A stretch of DNA of 37,047 nt from an uncultured Bacilli bacterium (GTDB lineage Bacteria; Bacillota_I; Bacilli_A; RF39; UBA660). The notes beneath the pieces were generated by a model that made no database searches, was not told where the DNA came from, and was given only the letters and a program-made list of their open reading frames with translations. The stretch covers positions 1-37,047 of the forward strand of contig CALVJM010000003.1 in NCBI GenBank assembly GCA_944332155.1. The letters are read 5' to 3'. Shown piece after piece: positions 25,938-33,631 of the stretch; the stretch's first letter is position 1, and each line of letters begins with the position of its first letter. Both the position numbers and the translations under genes were made by a program.

Positions 25938-28487
25938 ATGAACCGAAAAGATGTAGATATTAATAAAGTAACGCCAATGATGCGACAATATTTAGAGATT
26001 AAGAATAAAAACGAGGATATTATTCTCTTTTTCCGTTTAGGTGATTTTTACGAAATGTTTTTCGAAGATGCGATTAATGTTTCTCGTGAATTAGAATTAA
26101 CACTGACTGGGAAGAATGCCGGATTGGACGAAAGAATTCCAATGTGTGGAATACCGCATCATGCGGCCAATATATACATTGAAAAGTTAGTAGATCGTGG
26201 ATATAAAATTGGTATTTGTGAACAATTGGAAGATCCTCGAACAACCAAAGGAATTGTCAAACGTGATATTATTCAAGTCATCTCTAAAGGAACATTGATT
26301 GATAGTGATGCATTAAATGAGAAAGAAAACAATTATATTGGAAATATAGTTGATTTTAGTCACGCCTATGGTGTTAGCTATACGGATATTTCTACTGGTG
26401 AGATTACCGTTTTCCTAAGTGAACACAATATATCTAAAGTTGTGAGTGAGATTGTTAGTTTAGGGATCAAAGAAGTAATTATGACCTCAAAAGTTGATAA
26501 AAATATTTATAATATGCTGAAGAATCAGTTTAAACTAACTGTTTCGGTAAGCGATGAAATTGACAGTATTAAAGAATATGAATATATCTATTCAGATATT
26601 GGGGATGCACGTTATATTGAGACGATTAAACATTTATTAACTTATATTAATAATACGCAAAAAAGAAATTTATCACATTTTCAAAAAGCCATCATTCGTG
26701 AACAAAAAGCGTATTTAAAAATGGATGTTCATACCAAACGTAATTTGGAATTGACGGAAACATTACGTTTAAAACAACGTAACTATTCTTTAATTTGGTT
26801 ATTGGATAAAACCAAGACTGCTATGGGATCTCGTCGTTTAAAGAACTTTATCGAGAATCCACTTATTAATCCAGTGGAAATTAATAAACGATATGATATG
26901 GTAGAAACATTATTAAATGAATTCATCAAAAAAGAAGAACTACAAAATGATTTATTTGAAGTATATGATTTAGAGCGTTTGAGTGGGCGTATTGCCTTTG
27001 GAAATGCGAATGCAAGAGATTTAATTCAATTAAAAAACTCTTTAAAAGTTTTACCTCATATTAAAGAATTATTAGATAGTATTCATTTTTATAAAGAAAT
27101 CGAAACATTAGATGACTTGTATCAATTATTAGAAGAAAGTATATATGAAAATCCACCAATATCAGTAAAAGAAGGATATTTAATTAAAGAAGGATATAAT
27201 AGTGAGTTAGATGAATTAAAACGTCTACGTAAAGGTGGAAAAGAATTTGTTGCTCAATTTGAAGCTACCGAACGTGAAAAAACGGGAATTAAAAATTTAA
27301 AAGTAGGATATAATCGTGTGTTTGGATATTATATTGAAGTTTCTAAAGGACAAACAAGTTTGGTCAAAGAAGAATACGGATATGAACGTAAACAAACACT
27401 TAGTAATTGTGAACGTTATATAAGTCCAATTTTGAAAGAAAAAGAAGCTTTAATTTTAAATGCTGAGGAGCGAATTGTCGATTTAGAATATGAGTTATTT
27501 ACTGGTATTCGAGAACAAATTAAAGAATATATTCCAAGATTACAGGAAGTTGCTAAAGTAATTAGTGAGATTGACGTGTTACAGTCTTTCGCCACTGTTA
27601 CTGAAGAAAATAATTATGTGAGACCAACTATTGTTGAAGAACGCACATTAAAAATACTAGATGATCGTCATCCGGTTGTTGAAAAAGTTATTGATGGAGA
27701 GTTTGTACCTAATGATATTGTTATGGATCATAATACTAATATCTTATTAATTACAGGGCCTAATATGGCCGGTAAATCTACTTATATGAGACAAGTAGCT
27801 ATTACTGTTATTATGGCTCAAATGGGATGTTTTGTGCCTGCTAGAGAAGCAATACTACCAATATTTGATCACATCTTTACTCGTATTGGCGCAAGTGATG
27901 ATTTAGTAAGTGGTGAATCTACTTTCATGGTAGAAATGATGGAAGCTAATTATGCGATTAGTAATGCGACCGAAAAAAGTCTAATTTTATTTGATGAATT
28001 AGGTCGTGGAACTGCAACATTTGATGGTATGGCATTAGCCCAGTCTATTATCGAGTATATCCATAACAAGATAAAAGCTAAAACATTCTTTTCGACACAT
28101 TATCACGAACTAACTGATTTAGAAACAACCTTAACTGGTGTTAAGAATATTCATGTATCGGCTTTAGAAGAAAATGGAAATATTATCTTTTTACATAAAA
28201 TTAAAGAGGGTAGTGTTGATAAGAGTTATGGTATTCATGTTGCTAAATTAGCTAACATGCCAGATGCATTAATTAAACGTGCGAGTGAAATATTAGAAGT
28301 GTATGAAAATAAAGAATTTAAACGTGATATTAAAATTCAAGAAGCACTACCACTAGATGAACTTATGAATCAAGAATCATCTAAAATAGAAAAAGAGATA
28401 GAGCAAATAAATCCTCTTGAAATGACTCCTATGGATGCATTAAATAAACTGTTTGAATTAAAAGAAATGTTAAAAGATAAGCATTAA
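25938..28487 (+). CDS. mutS: DNA mismatch repair protein MutS
   Basis: MutS recognises base mismatches and small loops and recruits MutL. The mismatch-contacting F-x-E motif is intact (Phe37, Glu39 in DFYEMF). The connector, lever and clamp regions follow, then the ABC ATPase with GPNMAGKST (Lys613) and DELGRGTATFDG. A C-terminal HTH dimer interface and a short tail complete it. The length of 849 residues is normal. The ATG at 25938 is preceded 8 bases earlier by AGGTGA; the GTG at 25926 overlaps that site and is unlikely. MutL is not adjacent, unlike the common mutS-mutL pairing. Confidence 0.98.
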   Translation: MNRKDVDINKVTPMMRQYLEIKNKNEDIILFFRLGDFYEMFFEDAINVSRELELTLTGKNAGLDERIPMCGIPHHAANIYIEKLVDRGYKIGICEQLEDPRTTKGIVKRDIIQVISKGTLIDSDALNEKENNYIGNIVDFSHAYGVSYTDISTGEITVFLSEHNISKVVSEIVSLGIKEVIMTSKVDKNIYNMLKNQFKLTVSVSDEIDSIKEYEYIYSDIGDARYIETIKHLLTYINNTQKRNLSHFQKAIIREQKAYLKMDVHTKRNLELTETLRLKQRNYSLIWLLDKTKTAMGSRRLKNFIENPLINPVEINKRYDMVETLLNEFIKKEELQNDLFEVYDLERLSGRIAFGNANARDLIQLKNSLKVLPHIKELLDSIHFYKEIETLDDLYQLLEESIYENPPISVKEGYLIKEGYNSELDELKRLRKGGKEFVAQFEATEREKTGIKNLKVGYNRVFGYYIEVSKGQTSLVKEEYGYERKQTLSNCERYISPILKEKEALILNAEERIVDLEYELFTGIREQIKEYIPRLQEVAKVISEIDVLQSFATVTEENNYVRPTIVEERTLKILDDRHPVVEKVIDGEFVPNDIVMDHNTNILLITGPNMAGKSTYMRQVAITVIMAQMGCFVPAREAILPIFDHIFTRIGASDDLVSGESTFMVEMMEANYAISNATEKSLILFDELGRGTATFDGMALAQSIIEYIHNKIKAKTFFSTHYHELTDLETTLTGVKNIHVSALEENGNIIFLHKIKEGSVDKSYGIHVAKLANMPDALIKRASEILEVYENKEFKRDIKIQEALPLDELMNQESSKIEKEIEQINPLEMTPMDALNKLFELKEMLKDKH

Positions 28488-28514
28488 AAATTATGTGAAA
28501 CACTTTTAAAAAGA

Positions 28515-28543
28515 TTGATAAATATTGTAAAATGACTTATACT
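28515..28543 (+). promoter_or_regulatory. Promoter for the membrane protein gene at 28562
   Basis: TTGATA (28515-28520) and TATACT (28538-28543) are spaced by 17 bases, followed by an AAGGAGG site. Confidence 0.6.
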
Positions 28544-28561
28544 ATAATAAGGAGGAACAAT

Positions 28562-28954
28562 ATGGAATTATTAAAAAGAAAAAATTGGTGGATATGGTTA
28601 ATTTTCTTTTTATTAGGAAATAGTTTAATCGGAATTATCTTATCTGCTTTATTAAATACATATCGTCGTGATGCATGGTATGCGAATGTTATTTATTGGG
28701 TGTTAGGAACCATATGCTGTTTTTTCCCACTTCCTATTATGTTTAGTGTTTTTGTAATCCAAAGTTTATGTATGGCGGCAGCTAAATTAGGAGTTCCTGG
28801 AGAAGAAATTTACAATGCACCTTATAGTTGGATTTTATGTCTTATTGTTCCAATTTTAGGATGGACTTTATTTATAATTATGCTTCTATATCTAAACATT
28901 TGGTGTATTATCAGCATTTATCAAGGTAAAGGAGAAAAATTTATAAAAGAATAG
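28562..28954 (+). CDS. Hypothetical small multi-pass membrane protein
   Basis: This 130-residue protein begins MELLKRKNWWIW and has three hydrophobic segments (about residues 9-30, 42-70 and 88-118). Short charged turns and a basic tail (GKGEKF) separate them. The ATG at 28562 is chosen because AAGGAGG lies just upstream; the longer frame to 28532 reads through the promoter. I see no family-diagnostic motif. It stands alone between mutS and the LexA-box promoter, with a clear terminator overlapping its stop codon. Confidence 0.75.
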   Translation: MELLKRKNWWIWLIFFLLGNSLIGIILSALLNTYRRDAWYANVIYWVLGTICCFFPLPIMFSVFVIQSLCMAAAKLGVPGEEIYNAPYSWILCLIVPILGWTLFIIMLLYLNIWCIISIYQGKGEKFIKE

Positions 28955-28971
28955 TGTAAACTATTTTTTTT
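28950..28971 (+). terminator. Rho-independent terminator
   Basis: AATAG (28950-28954) pairs with CTATT (28961-28965) around TGTAAA, followed by six T residues. The stop codon of the membrane protein lies in the left arm. Confidence 0.8.
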
Positions 28972-28980
28972 ATATTCTTG

Positions 28981-29009
28981 TTGACGAACACCTGTTCGTG
29001 TGATAAAAT
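28981..29009 (+). promoter_or_regulatory. Promoter with a perfect LexA (SOS) box ahead of nusB-xseA-xseB
   Basis: TTGACG (28981-28986) and TAAAAT (29004-29009) have a 17-base spacer. CGAAC-ACCT-GTTCG at 28985-28998 matches the Bacillota LexA consensus CGAAC-N4-GTTCG exactly and covers the -35 edge and spacer, where a bound repressor would block polymerase. The next start codon is nusB at 29086. A second TATAAT at 29064-29069 may give basal expression. Confidence 0.75.
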
Positions 29010-29085
29010 ATAGTTGGACACTGATAGTAAAACAAATCTATTTCTTTTTTGATAAACTTTTGATATAATGAATTTAGGTGATTTT

Positions 29086-29496
29086 ATGGAACAATTAAAT
29101 CGAACAGAATTACGAAAAAAAATTATGACAATTCTTTATCAAATCAATGTTTATAAAAAAAATAAGATGAATTATGATGTTGAAGATGTAATGAAAGAAG
29201 TTCTTCCAATTGATAATGAATTTGTTAAAGAAATTGTTTTTGGTGTTATAACTTATCAAAATGAAATTGATACATTAGCTAATAAATATATGAAAGAATG
29301 GACAATTGATCGTTTAGGTAATACTGATCAAGCAATATTACGTATGGGTATTTACGAATTAGTTTATACCGATACACCTGATATTGTATGTATTAATGAA
29401 GCTATTGAACTTGCGAAAGACTATAGTGATGATGATGTTCGCAAAATGATTAACAGTGTTTTAGATCGTGTATATCATGAGAAAATAGGTGAGTAA
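29086..29496 (+). CDS. nusB: Transcription antitermination factor NusB
   Basis: NusB binds boxA RNA with S10 (NusE) and promotes antitermination of rRNA operons. The 136-residue all-helical protein shows the family's conserved second half: RLGNTDQAILRMGIYELVY, then INEAIELAKDYSDDD and NSVLDRVY. The ATG at 29086 is chosen because AGGTGA lies just upstream; an ATG at 29068 overlaps a TATAAT. The nusB stop is one base before the xseA start, so the two are one operon, as is common in Bacillota. Confidence 0.94.
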   Translation: MEQLNRTELRKKIMTILYQINVYKKNKMNYDVEDVMKEVLPIDNEFVKEIVFGVITYQNEIDTLANKYMKEWTIDRLGNTDQAILRMGIYELVYTDTPDIVCINEAIELAKDYSDDDVRKMINSVLDRVYHEKIGE

Positions 29497-29497
29497 A

Positions 29498-30856
29498 ATG
29501 AATGAAGATAAATATCTTAGTATTGGAGCACTAACAAGATATTTAAAAGCTAAATTTGATGGTGACGCTAATTTACGAACCGTCTTTTTAAAAGGGGAAA
29601 TTTCCAATTTTAAAGCCCATACTTCGGGACATTTTTATTTTTCTTTAAAGGACGAAACTAGTAAGATTAACGCTATTATGTTTGCTTCGAAAGCACGTCT
29701 TATCAATTTTACACCTATGGATGGTTCTAAAGTATTAGTTACTGGACGAGTAAGTGTATATGAAGCTACTGGAAGTTATCAGATTTATGTAGATGAAATG
29801 ATGGAAGATGGAGTTGGTAACTTATATATTGCTTTTGAAAAATTGAAAAAAGAATTAGCTAAAGAAGGTTTGTTTGATGCCAAGTATAAGAAACCAATCC
29901 CTAAAATTCCCGAAAAGATTGGAATTATTACCGCATCTACCGGTGCGGCCATTAGAGATATTATATCGACTATAAGAAGACGCTTTCCGTATGCAGAAAC
30001 CTATCTTTTTCCTTGTTTAGTACAAGGAGAATTTGCGAAAGATGATATCGTAAAAAAAATAAAACAGGCCAGTGATTATGATATTGATGTTTTAATTGTT
30101 GGTCGTGGTGGTGGATCTATCGAAGATATGTGGCCTTTTAACGAAGAAATAGTGGCTCGTGCAATCTTTGATTGTCCTATTCCCGTTATTAGTGCAGTAG
30201 GGCATGAAATTGATTTTACTATTGCCGATTTCGTTGCCGATTTACGTGCCCCAACACCAACAGGAGCCGCCGAAATGGCTGTTCCCAATATGAATGATTT
30301 AATCACACACTTACAACAATTACAAATTCGTTTAAATGAAGCTGTAAATAACCATATAAACAAATATCAAATGCAGTTAAATCACTTGAAGGATTCTTAT
30401 GTTTTAAAAAATCCTATGATTATGTTTGATAACAAAAAACAACGTCTTATGCTGTTAGAAGAACGAATTAATGAGAATTTAAAAAGAAAAGTAGAATATG
30501 AGCGCTTACATTTAGATCACTTAAAAAAATCTTATATATTTAAAAATCCAGAAGTTTTGTTTGAACCAGCTTTAAATCAATTAAAGGTATTTCAAGAAAC
30601 TTTGCAAAGGCAAATTACATCACATATAAAAAATAGAAATCAATATTTACAATATCAAATCGAAAAATTAGAAGTAGTTAATCCTTTACATATATTAAAT
30701 AAAGGATATAATGTAGCATATCAAAACGGATGTTTAATTAAAAGTGTAGAACAGATAAAAGATAAAGATTTATCACTGCACTTTCAAGATGGAGTTATTT
30801 ATGCAACAGTTGATAAGATAGAGAAGGAGAAAAGAGAATGGCAAAGCAAGAAGTAA
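29498..30856 (+). CDS. xseA: Exodeoxyribonuclease VII large subunit XseA
   Basis: XseA is the catalytic subunit of exonuclease VII, which degrades single-stranded DNA in both directions during mismatch repair and damage processing. It has an N-terminal OB fold (VFLKGEISNFKAHTSGHFYF). A catalytic core follows with ITASTGAAIRDIISTIRRRF, VGRGGGSIEDMWPFNEE and SAVGHEIDFTIADFVADLRA. A coiled-coil C-terminal region contains two similar motifs (YVLKNPMIMF and YIFKNPEVLF), normal for the family. At 452 residues the length is normal. The ATG at 29498 follows TAGGTGAG; the GTG at 29489 overlaps that site. Confidence 0.97.
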   Translation: MNEDKYLSIGALTRYLKAKFDGDANLRTVFLKGEISNFKAHTSGHFYFSLKDETSKINAIMFASKARLINFTPMDGSKVLVTGRVSVYEATGSYQIYVDEMMEDGVGNLYIAFEKLKKELAKEGLFDAKYKKPIPKIPEKIGIITASTGAAIRDIISTIRRRFPYAETYLFPCLVQGEFAKDDIVKKIKQASDYDIDVLIVGRGGGSIEDMWPFNEEIVARAIFDCPIPVISAVGHEIDFTIADFVADLRAPTPTGAAEMAVPNMNDLITHLQQLQIRLNEAVNNHINKYQMQLNHLKDSYVLKNPMIMFDNKKQRLMLLEERINENLKRKVEYERLHLDHLKKSYIFKNPEVLFEPALNQLKVFQETLQRQITSHIKNRNQYLQYQIEKLEVVNPLHILNKGYNVAYQNGCLIKSVEQIKDKDLSLHFQDGVIYATVDKIEKEKREWQSKK

Positions 30857-31071
30857 AATTTGAAGATAAAATGAAAGAATTAGAAAATATTATTTCGGAA
30901 TTAGAAAATGGAGAAATTGATTTAGATCAATCTATAGAAAAATACACTCGTGCAATGAAATTAGTAAAAGAATGTAACGAAAAACTGAAAAGTGTTGAAG
31001 AACAAGTAAGTAAGATGGTTACGGAAGATGGAACTATTGAAGATTTTGAAATGGAGAATAGTCAACAATAG
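30838..31071 (+). CDS. xseB: Exodeoxyribonuclease VII small subunit XseB
   Basis: XseB is the helical small subunit that binds several copies per XseA and is needed for activity. The 77-residue protein shows the family core: FEDKMKELENIISELENGEI, then DLDQSIEKYTRAMKLV. It overlaps xseA by 19 bases, and a GGAGAAAAG site lies within xseA, so translation is coupled. It ends the nusB-xseA-xseB unit before a strong terminator. The usual neighbour ispA is not here. Confidence 0.95.
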   Translation: MAKQEVKFEDKMKELENIISELENGEIDLDQSIEKYTRAMKLVKECNEKLKSVEEQVSKMVTEDGTIEDFEMENSQQ

Positions 31072-31092
31072 TATTTTGAATTAATTATAGAC

Positions 31093-31121
31093 AAAAGTTC
31101 TGTGAATCACAGAACTTTTTT
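31093..31121. terminator. Bidirectional rho-independent terminator
   Basis: AAAAGTTCTGTG (31093-31104) pairs perfectly with CACAGAACTTTT (31108-31119) around AAT, with T or A runs on each side. It serves xseB on the plus strand and spoIVB on the minus strand. Confidence 0.93.
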
Positions 31122-31137
31122 ATCAAATAATTTCGGA

Positions 31138-32133
31138 TTAGTTTTCGGCTTCTTCTAACATGTTAGTGATAAAGATCCCGTATCCACGTGTCGGATGATC
31201 TATTACCACATGAGTAATACATCCAATAAAGTTGTCTCCTTGCAAAATTGGGGATCCACTCATGCCGGCTACAATTCCGCCAGTTTTTTGTAATAAACGA
31301 TCATCAGTAATTTCAAATAATATATTTTTGGTCTTATCATTTTCATTGATCTTTAAAATATTAATTTCAAATTCTTCTGCCGTATTTCCACTAATAACGG
31401 TACGAATGACAGCTTTTCCAAGTTTAATGGAGGATGGAACAGCAACTTTATATTGTTTTTTATCGGAAATGGTGGAAGAATAGGTACCAAAAATGCCACT
31501 TTCTGTATTTTCTTTGACAGAACCATAAACGTTATTATAATTATATTGTGCGTTTTTTTCTCCTGGTGTTCCGTCCGAGCTCGGAACTATATCAGTTACG
31601 GTTGATTCAAAGATCTTACCATCTTTAATTTCTAAGATTTGACCAGTGGACTTTTCAATAATTTCATGGCCTAATGCACCAAATAATTTAGTATTGGGAT
31701 CAATGAAACTAAGTGTACCAATACCAGTAATACGATCTTTTACATAAAGGCCAGTCTTATAAACATTATCTTGATCCTGATAAAGTTTTAAAGTGGTTTT
31801 ATTCGTACTATTACCACGTTTATAAGTAATTTCAATATTTCCTTTTTCTTTATGTTTATCAATCGCTTGAACCATTTCATCAATCGTTGCCACTGAAATA
31901 TTATTGATTGCCGTAATCTTATCACCCACTTTTAATCCAGCTTCTTCGGCAGGACTTTGGGAATCGACTTTATAAGTCCCAACAATCATTACACCTTTTG
32001 CTTCCAACTCAATTCCAATATTTTCACCACCAGGGATAATATAATCGGAATAAGCATGGACAGTTATTGGCATAATAAGTAATAGAAGAAGAAAAAGAAG
32101 TGTTTTTTGCCATTTAAATTTTTTAAAAAACAT
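31138..32133 (-). CDS. spoIVB: SpoIVB: sporulation serine peptidase (S55)
   Basis: SpoIVB is secreted from the forespore and triggers pro-sigma-K processing in the mother cell in spore-formers. A signal/anchor helix (about residues 8-27) is followed by a PDZ domain (about 45-110, QSPAEEAGLKVGDKIT). The S55 peptidase domain comes next, with FGALGHE carrying the catalytic His and GIVAGMSGSP carrying the Ser (Ser292-Ser294 region). At 331 residues it is shorter than Bacillus SpoIVB (426). The ATG at 32133 lies 6 bases after AAGGAG. It is followed by the shared terminator, with a possible sigma-G-type promoter upstream. Confidence 0.93.
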   Translation of the reverse strand: MFFKKFKWQKTLLFLLLLLIMPITVHAYSDYIIPGGENIGIELEAKGVMIVGTYKVDSQSPAEEAGLKVGDKITAINNISVATIDEMVQAIDKHKEKGNIEITYKRGNSTNKTTLKLYQDQDNVYKTGLYVKDRITGIGTLSFIDPNTKLFGALGHEIIEKSTGQILEIKDGKIFESTVTDIVPSSDGTPGEKNAQYNYNNVYGSVKENTESGIFGTYSSTISDKKQYKVAVPSSIKLGKAVIRTVISGNTAEEFEINILKINENDKTKNILFEITDDRLLQKTGGIVAGMSGSPILQGDNFIGCITHVVIDHPTRGYGIFITNMLEEAEN

Positions 32134-32164
32134 CAAATTCTCCTTTCATCACAGACTACATTAT

Positions 32165-32194
32165 TATTATGGTAAGAAGCATTCATTTTATCAC
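32165..32194 (-). promoter_or_regulatory. Candidate sporulation (sigma-G/F type) promoter for spoIVB
   Basis: On the minus strand GTGATA lies 17 bases before CATAATA, close to the sigma-G pattern TGNATA-N17-CATANTA. Its -10 box ends about 31 bases before the spoIVB start. In Bacillus spoIVB is transcribed by sigma-G, so the placement fits. Confidence 0.35.
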
Positions 32195-32298
32195 AGCAAA
32201 AAACTTCCAATCATACCTTTTATTGAATAATCAAGCATTTTACTAGACTAGAAAAAATTGACAAACTTTGTTATAATATCTAGTTAGGAAGTGATAAA

Positions 32299-32718
32299 AT
32301 GAAAAAAAATATCAAAAAAGAAGAAGGAAAAAAATTGATTCAAAAAGAAGTTAGTGAATTTAAAAAATTTATTGATCGTGGAAATGTAGTAGATTTATCA
32401 ATCGGTGTATTAATGGGAACCGCATTCAGTAAAATCGTAAGTTCTGTAGTTGATGATGTACTGATGCCAATTATTGGTATTTTTATAGGTGGTATTGATT
32501 TTTCGAATGTATTAATTAGAGTAGGGGATGCTCAAATTAAAGTTGGTAACTTTATTCAAAGTATTGTTGATTTCTTAATAGTCGCGTTATGTGTTTTTAT
32601 ATTTGTTAAAATACTTTCACACTTTTCTAAAAAACACGAAGAAGTAAAAGATACAAAACCAGATGAAGTACTATTGTTAGAAGAAATACGTGATTTATTA
32701 AAAGAAAAAAATGAGTAG
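32299..32718 (+). CDS. mscL: Large-conductance mechanosensitive channel MscL
   Basis: MscL opens under membrane tension to relieve osmotic downshock. The protein has the family signature FKKFIDRGNVVDLSIGVLMG with the first pore helix, then DDVLMPIIGIFIGGIDFSNV, a second helix (VDFLIVALCVFIFVK) and a charged C-terminal bundle. The 139 residues include about 15 extra Lys/Glu-rich residues at the N-terminus. AGGAAGTGA precedes the ATG and TATAAT lies at 32272-32277. It is a single-gene unit that converges with the small gene at 32728. Confidence 0.97.
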   Translation: MKKNIKKEEGKKLIQKEVSEFKKFIDRGNVVDLSIGVLMGTAFSKIVSSVVDDVLMPIIGIFIGGIDFSNVLIRVGDAQIKVGNFIQSIVDFLIVALCVFIFVKILSHFSKKHEEVKDTKPDEVLLLEEIRDLLKEKNE

Positions 32719-32729
32719 AAAACTCATTT
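32705..32729 (-). terminator. Terminator for the small minus-strand gene
   Basis: AAATGAGT and ACTCATTT pair around AGAAA. Read on the minus strand the stem runs into a six-T tract, so it mainly serves the gene at 32728-32847, and the hairpin overlaps the mscL 3' end. Confidence 0.65.
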
Positions 32730-32847
32730 AATAATAAGCGACAACTTGTCCTACAACCATAGCTATTACCAATATAAGGCAAAAAATAGCTACCCATTGA
32801 TTTAAATTTAGTTTTAAAAACGTTTTCTTTTTCTTTTGTTTTGCCAT
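32728..32847 (-). CDS. 39-residue single-pass membrane protein (DUF4044-like)
   Basis: The frame encodes a Lys-rich N-terminus (MAKQKKKKTFLKLNLNQW) followed by one membrane helix ending VVGQVVAYY. This layout resembles the very small DUF4044-type proteins of Bacillota. A GAGGTG site lies 7 bases before the ATG, and a terminator follows the stop. The frame is too short for usual gene callers. It could equally be an unassigned small membrane protein, and its function is unknown. Confidence 0.65.
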   Translation of the reverse strand: MAKQKKKKTFLKLNLNQWVAIFCLILVIAMVVGQVVAYY

Positions 32848-32937
32848 ATCTTAACACCTCATTTAATATTATAAACTATTTTTTTAAAAAAAGGAATATT
32901 TTTTTATAGTTCTAATACACTTAAGTAGAGGTGAATT

Positions 32938-33564
32938 ATGAACAAGATAATGGACAAACTAAACAAAAGAGTAACAATTAATCGCAAATTATTTATCTTT
33001 TTATTTCTACTATTTATTATTGGACTACTTGTAGGTTCTCTATTTACTACCATTTTAAAAGATAGTGATCAAACACTAGTAAAAGACTCTCTCAATAACT
33101 TTTTAACATCTATTAATAAGAATCAGCTTAAAGTAGAAACAACGTTCCTACCAGCTTTATTTAGTCAAATTGTATATGTTTTAAGTGTATGGTTATTAGG
33201 TGTCTCTATATTAGGATTACCAATTGTCATTATTTTATACTTTTCCAAATCTTTTACTTTAGGTTTTTCAATAGGTAGTTTATTATATCACTATCACACT
33301 AAAGGAATACTTTTATCTATCGCTTATATTTTTCCTCATCAAATTATTAATTTTTTTATCTATACTATTTTAACTATATATTCTCTTAGTTTATCTTTAA
33401 AACTATTAGATTCCTTAATACATAAAAAAAGATTAGATTTTCGTTTTATTTTAAATAAATATTTATTTATTCTTATACTATCTCTTGTAGGTGTAATTAT
33501 AACTAGCTCACTAGAAATATTTGTAATGCCTAAATTAATTTCTTATATTTTAAAAATTTTTTAA
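32938..33564 (+). CDS. spoIIM: SpoIIM: stage II sporulation protein M
   Basis: SpoIIM is a membrane component of the SpoIID-SpoIIM-SpoIIP machine that drives septal membrane migration and engulfment. The 208-residue protein has about five helices. Family-like features are the first helix ending in GLLVGSLF, the loop LVKDSLNNFLTSINKNQ, and the core GLPIVIILYFSKSFTLGFSI and AYIFPHQIINF. AGAGGTGA precedes the ATG. SpoIID and SpoIIP are not in the window. It is separate from spoIVB, as in Bacillus where sporulation genes are scattered. Confidence 0.9.
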   Translation: MNKIMDKLNKRVTINRKLFIFLFLLFIIGLLVGSLFTTILKDSDQTLVKDSLNNFLTSINKNQLKVETTFLPALFSQIVYVLSVWLLGVSILGLPIVIILYFSKSFTLGFSIGSLLYHYHTKGILLSIAYIFPHQIINFFIYTILTIYSLSLSLKLLDSLIHKKRLDFRFILNKYLFILILSLVGVIITSSLEIFVMPKLISYILKIF

Positions 33565-33587
33565 CAACAGCTATTAGTTGTTTTTTT
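33563..33587 (+). terminator. Rho-independent terminator after spoIIM
   Basis: AACAAC pairs with GTTGTT around AGCTATTA, followed by T residues to 33587. It overlaps the -35 region of the next promoter. Confidence 0.75.
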
Positions 33588-33631
33588 CTAACTCTTATAG
33601 TATAATGTGTTTGATTGAAAGGAGGAATAAT

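Noticed and set aside
30390-30560. Internal repeat in XseA (two LKNP/FKNP motifs) as a recent duplication.
   Set aside because: Such repeats are a normal feature of the XseA C-terminal coiled coil.
32627-32857. Minus-strand frame of 76 codons between mscL and spoIIM.
   Set aside because: Another frame of the same stretch encodes the 39-residue protein with a proper Shine-Dalgarno, and the longer frame overlaps mscL.
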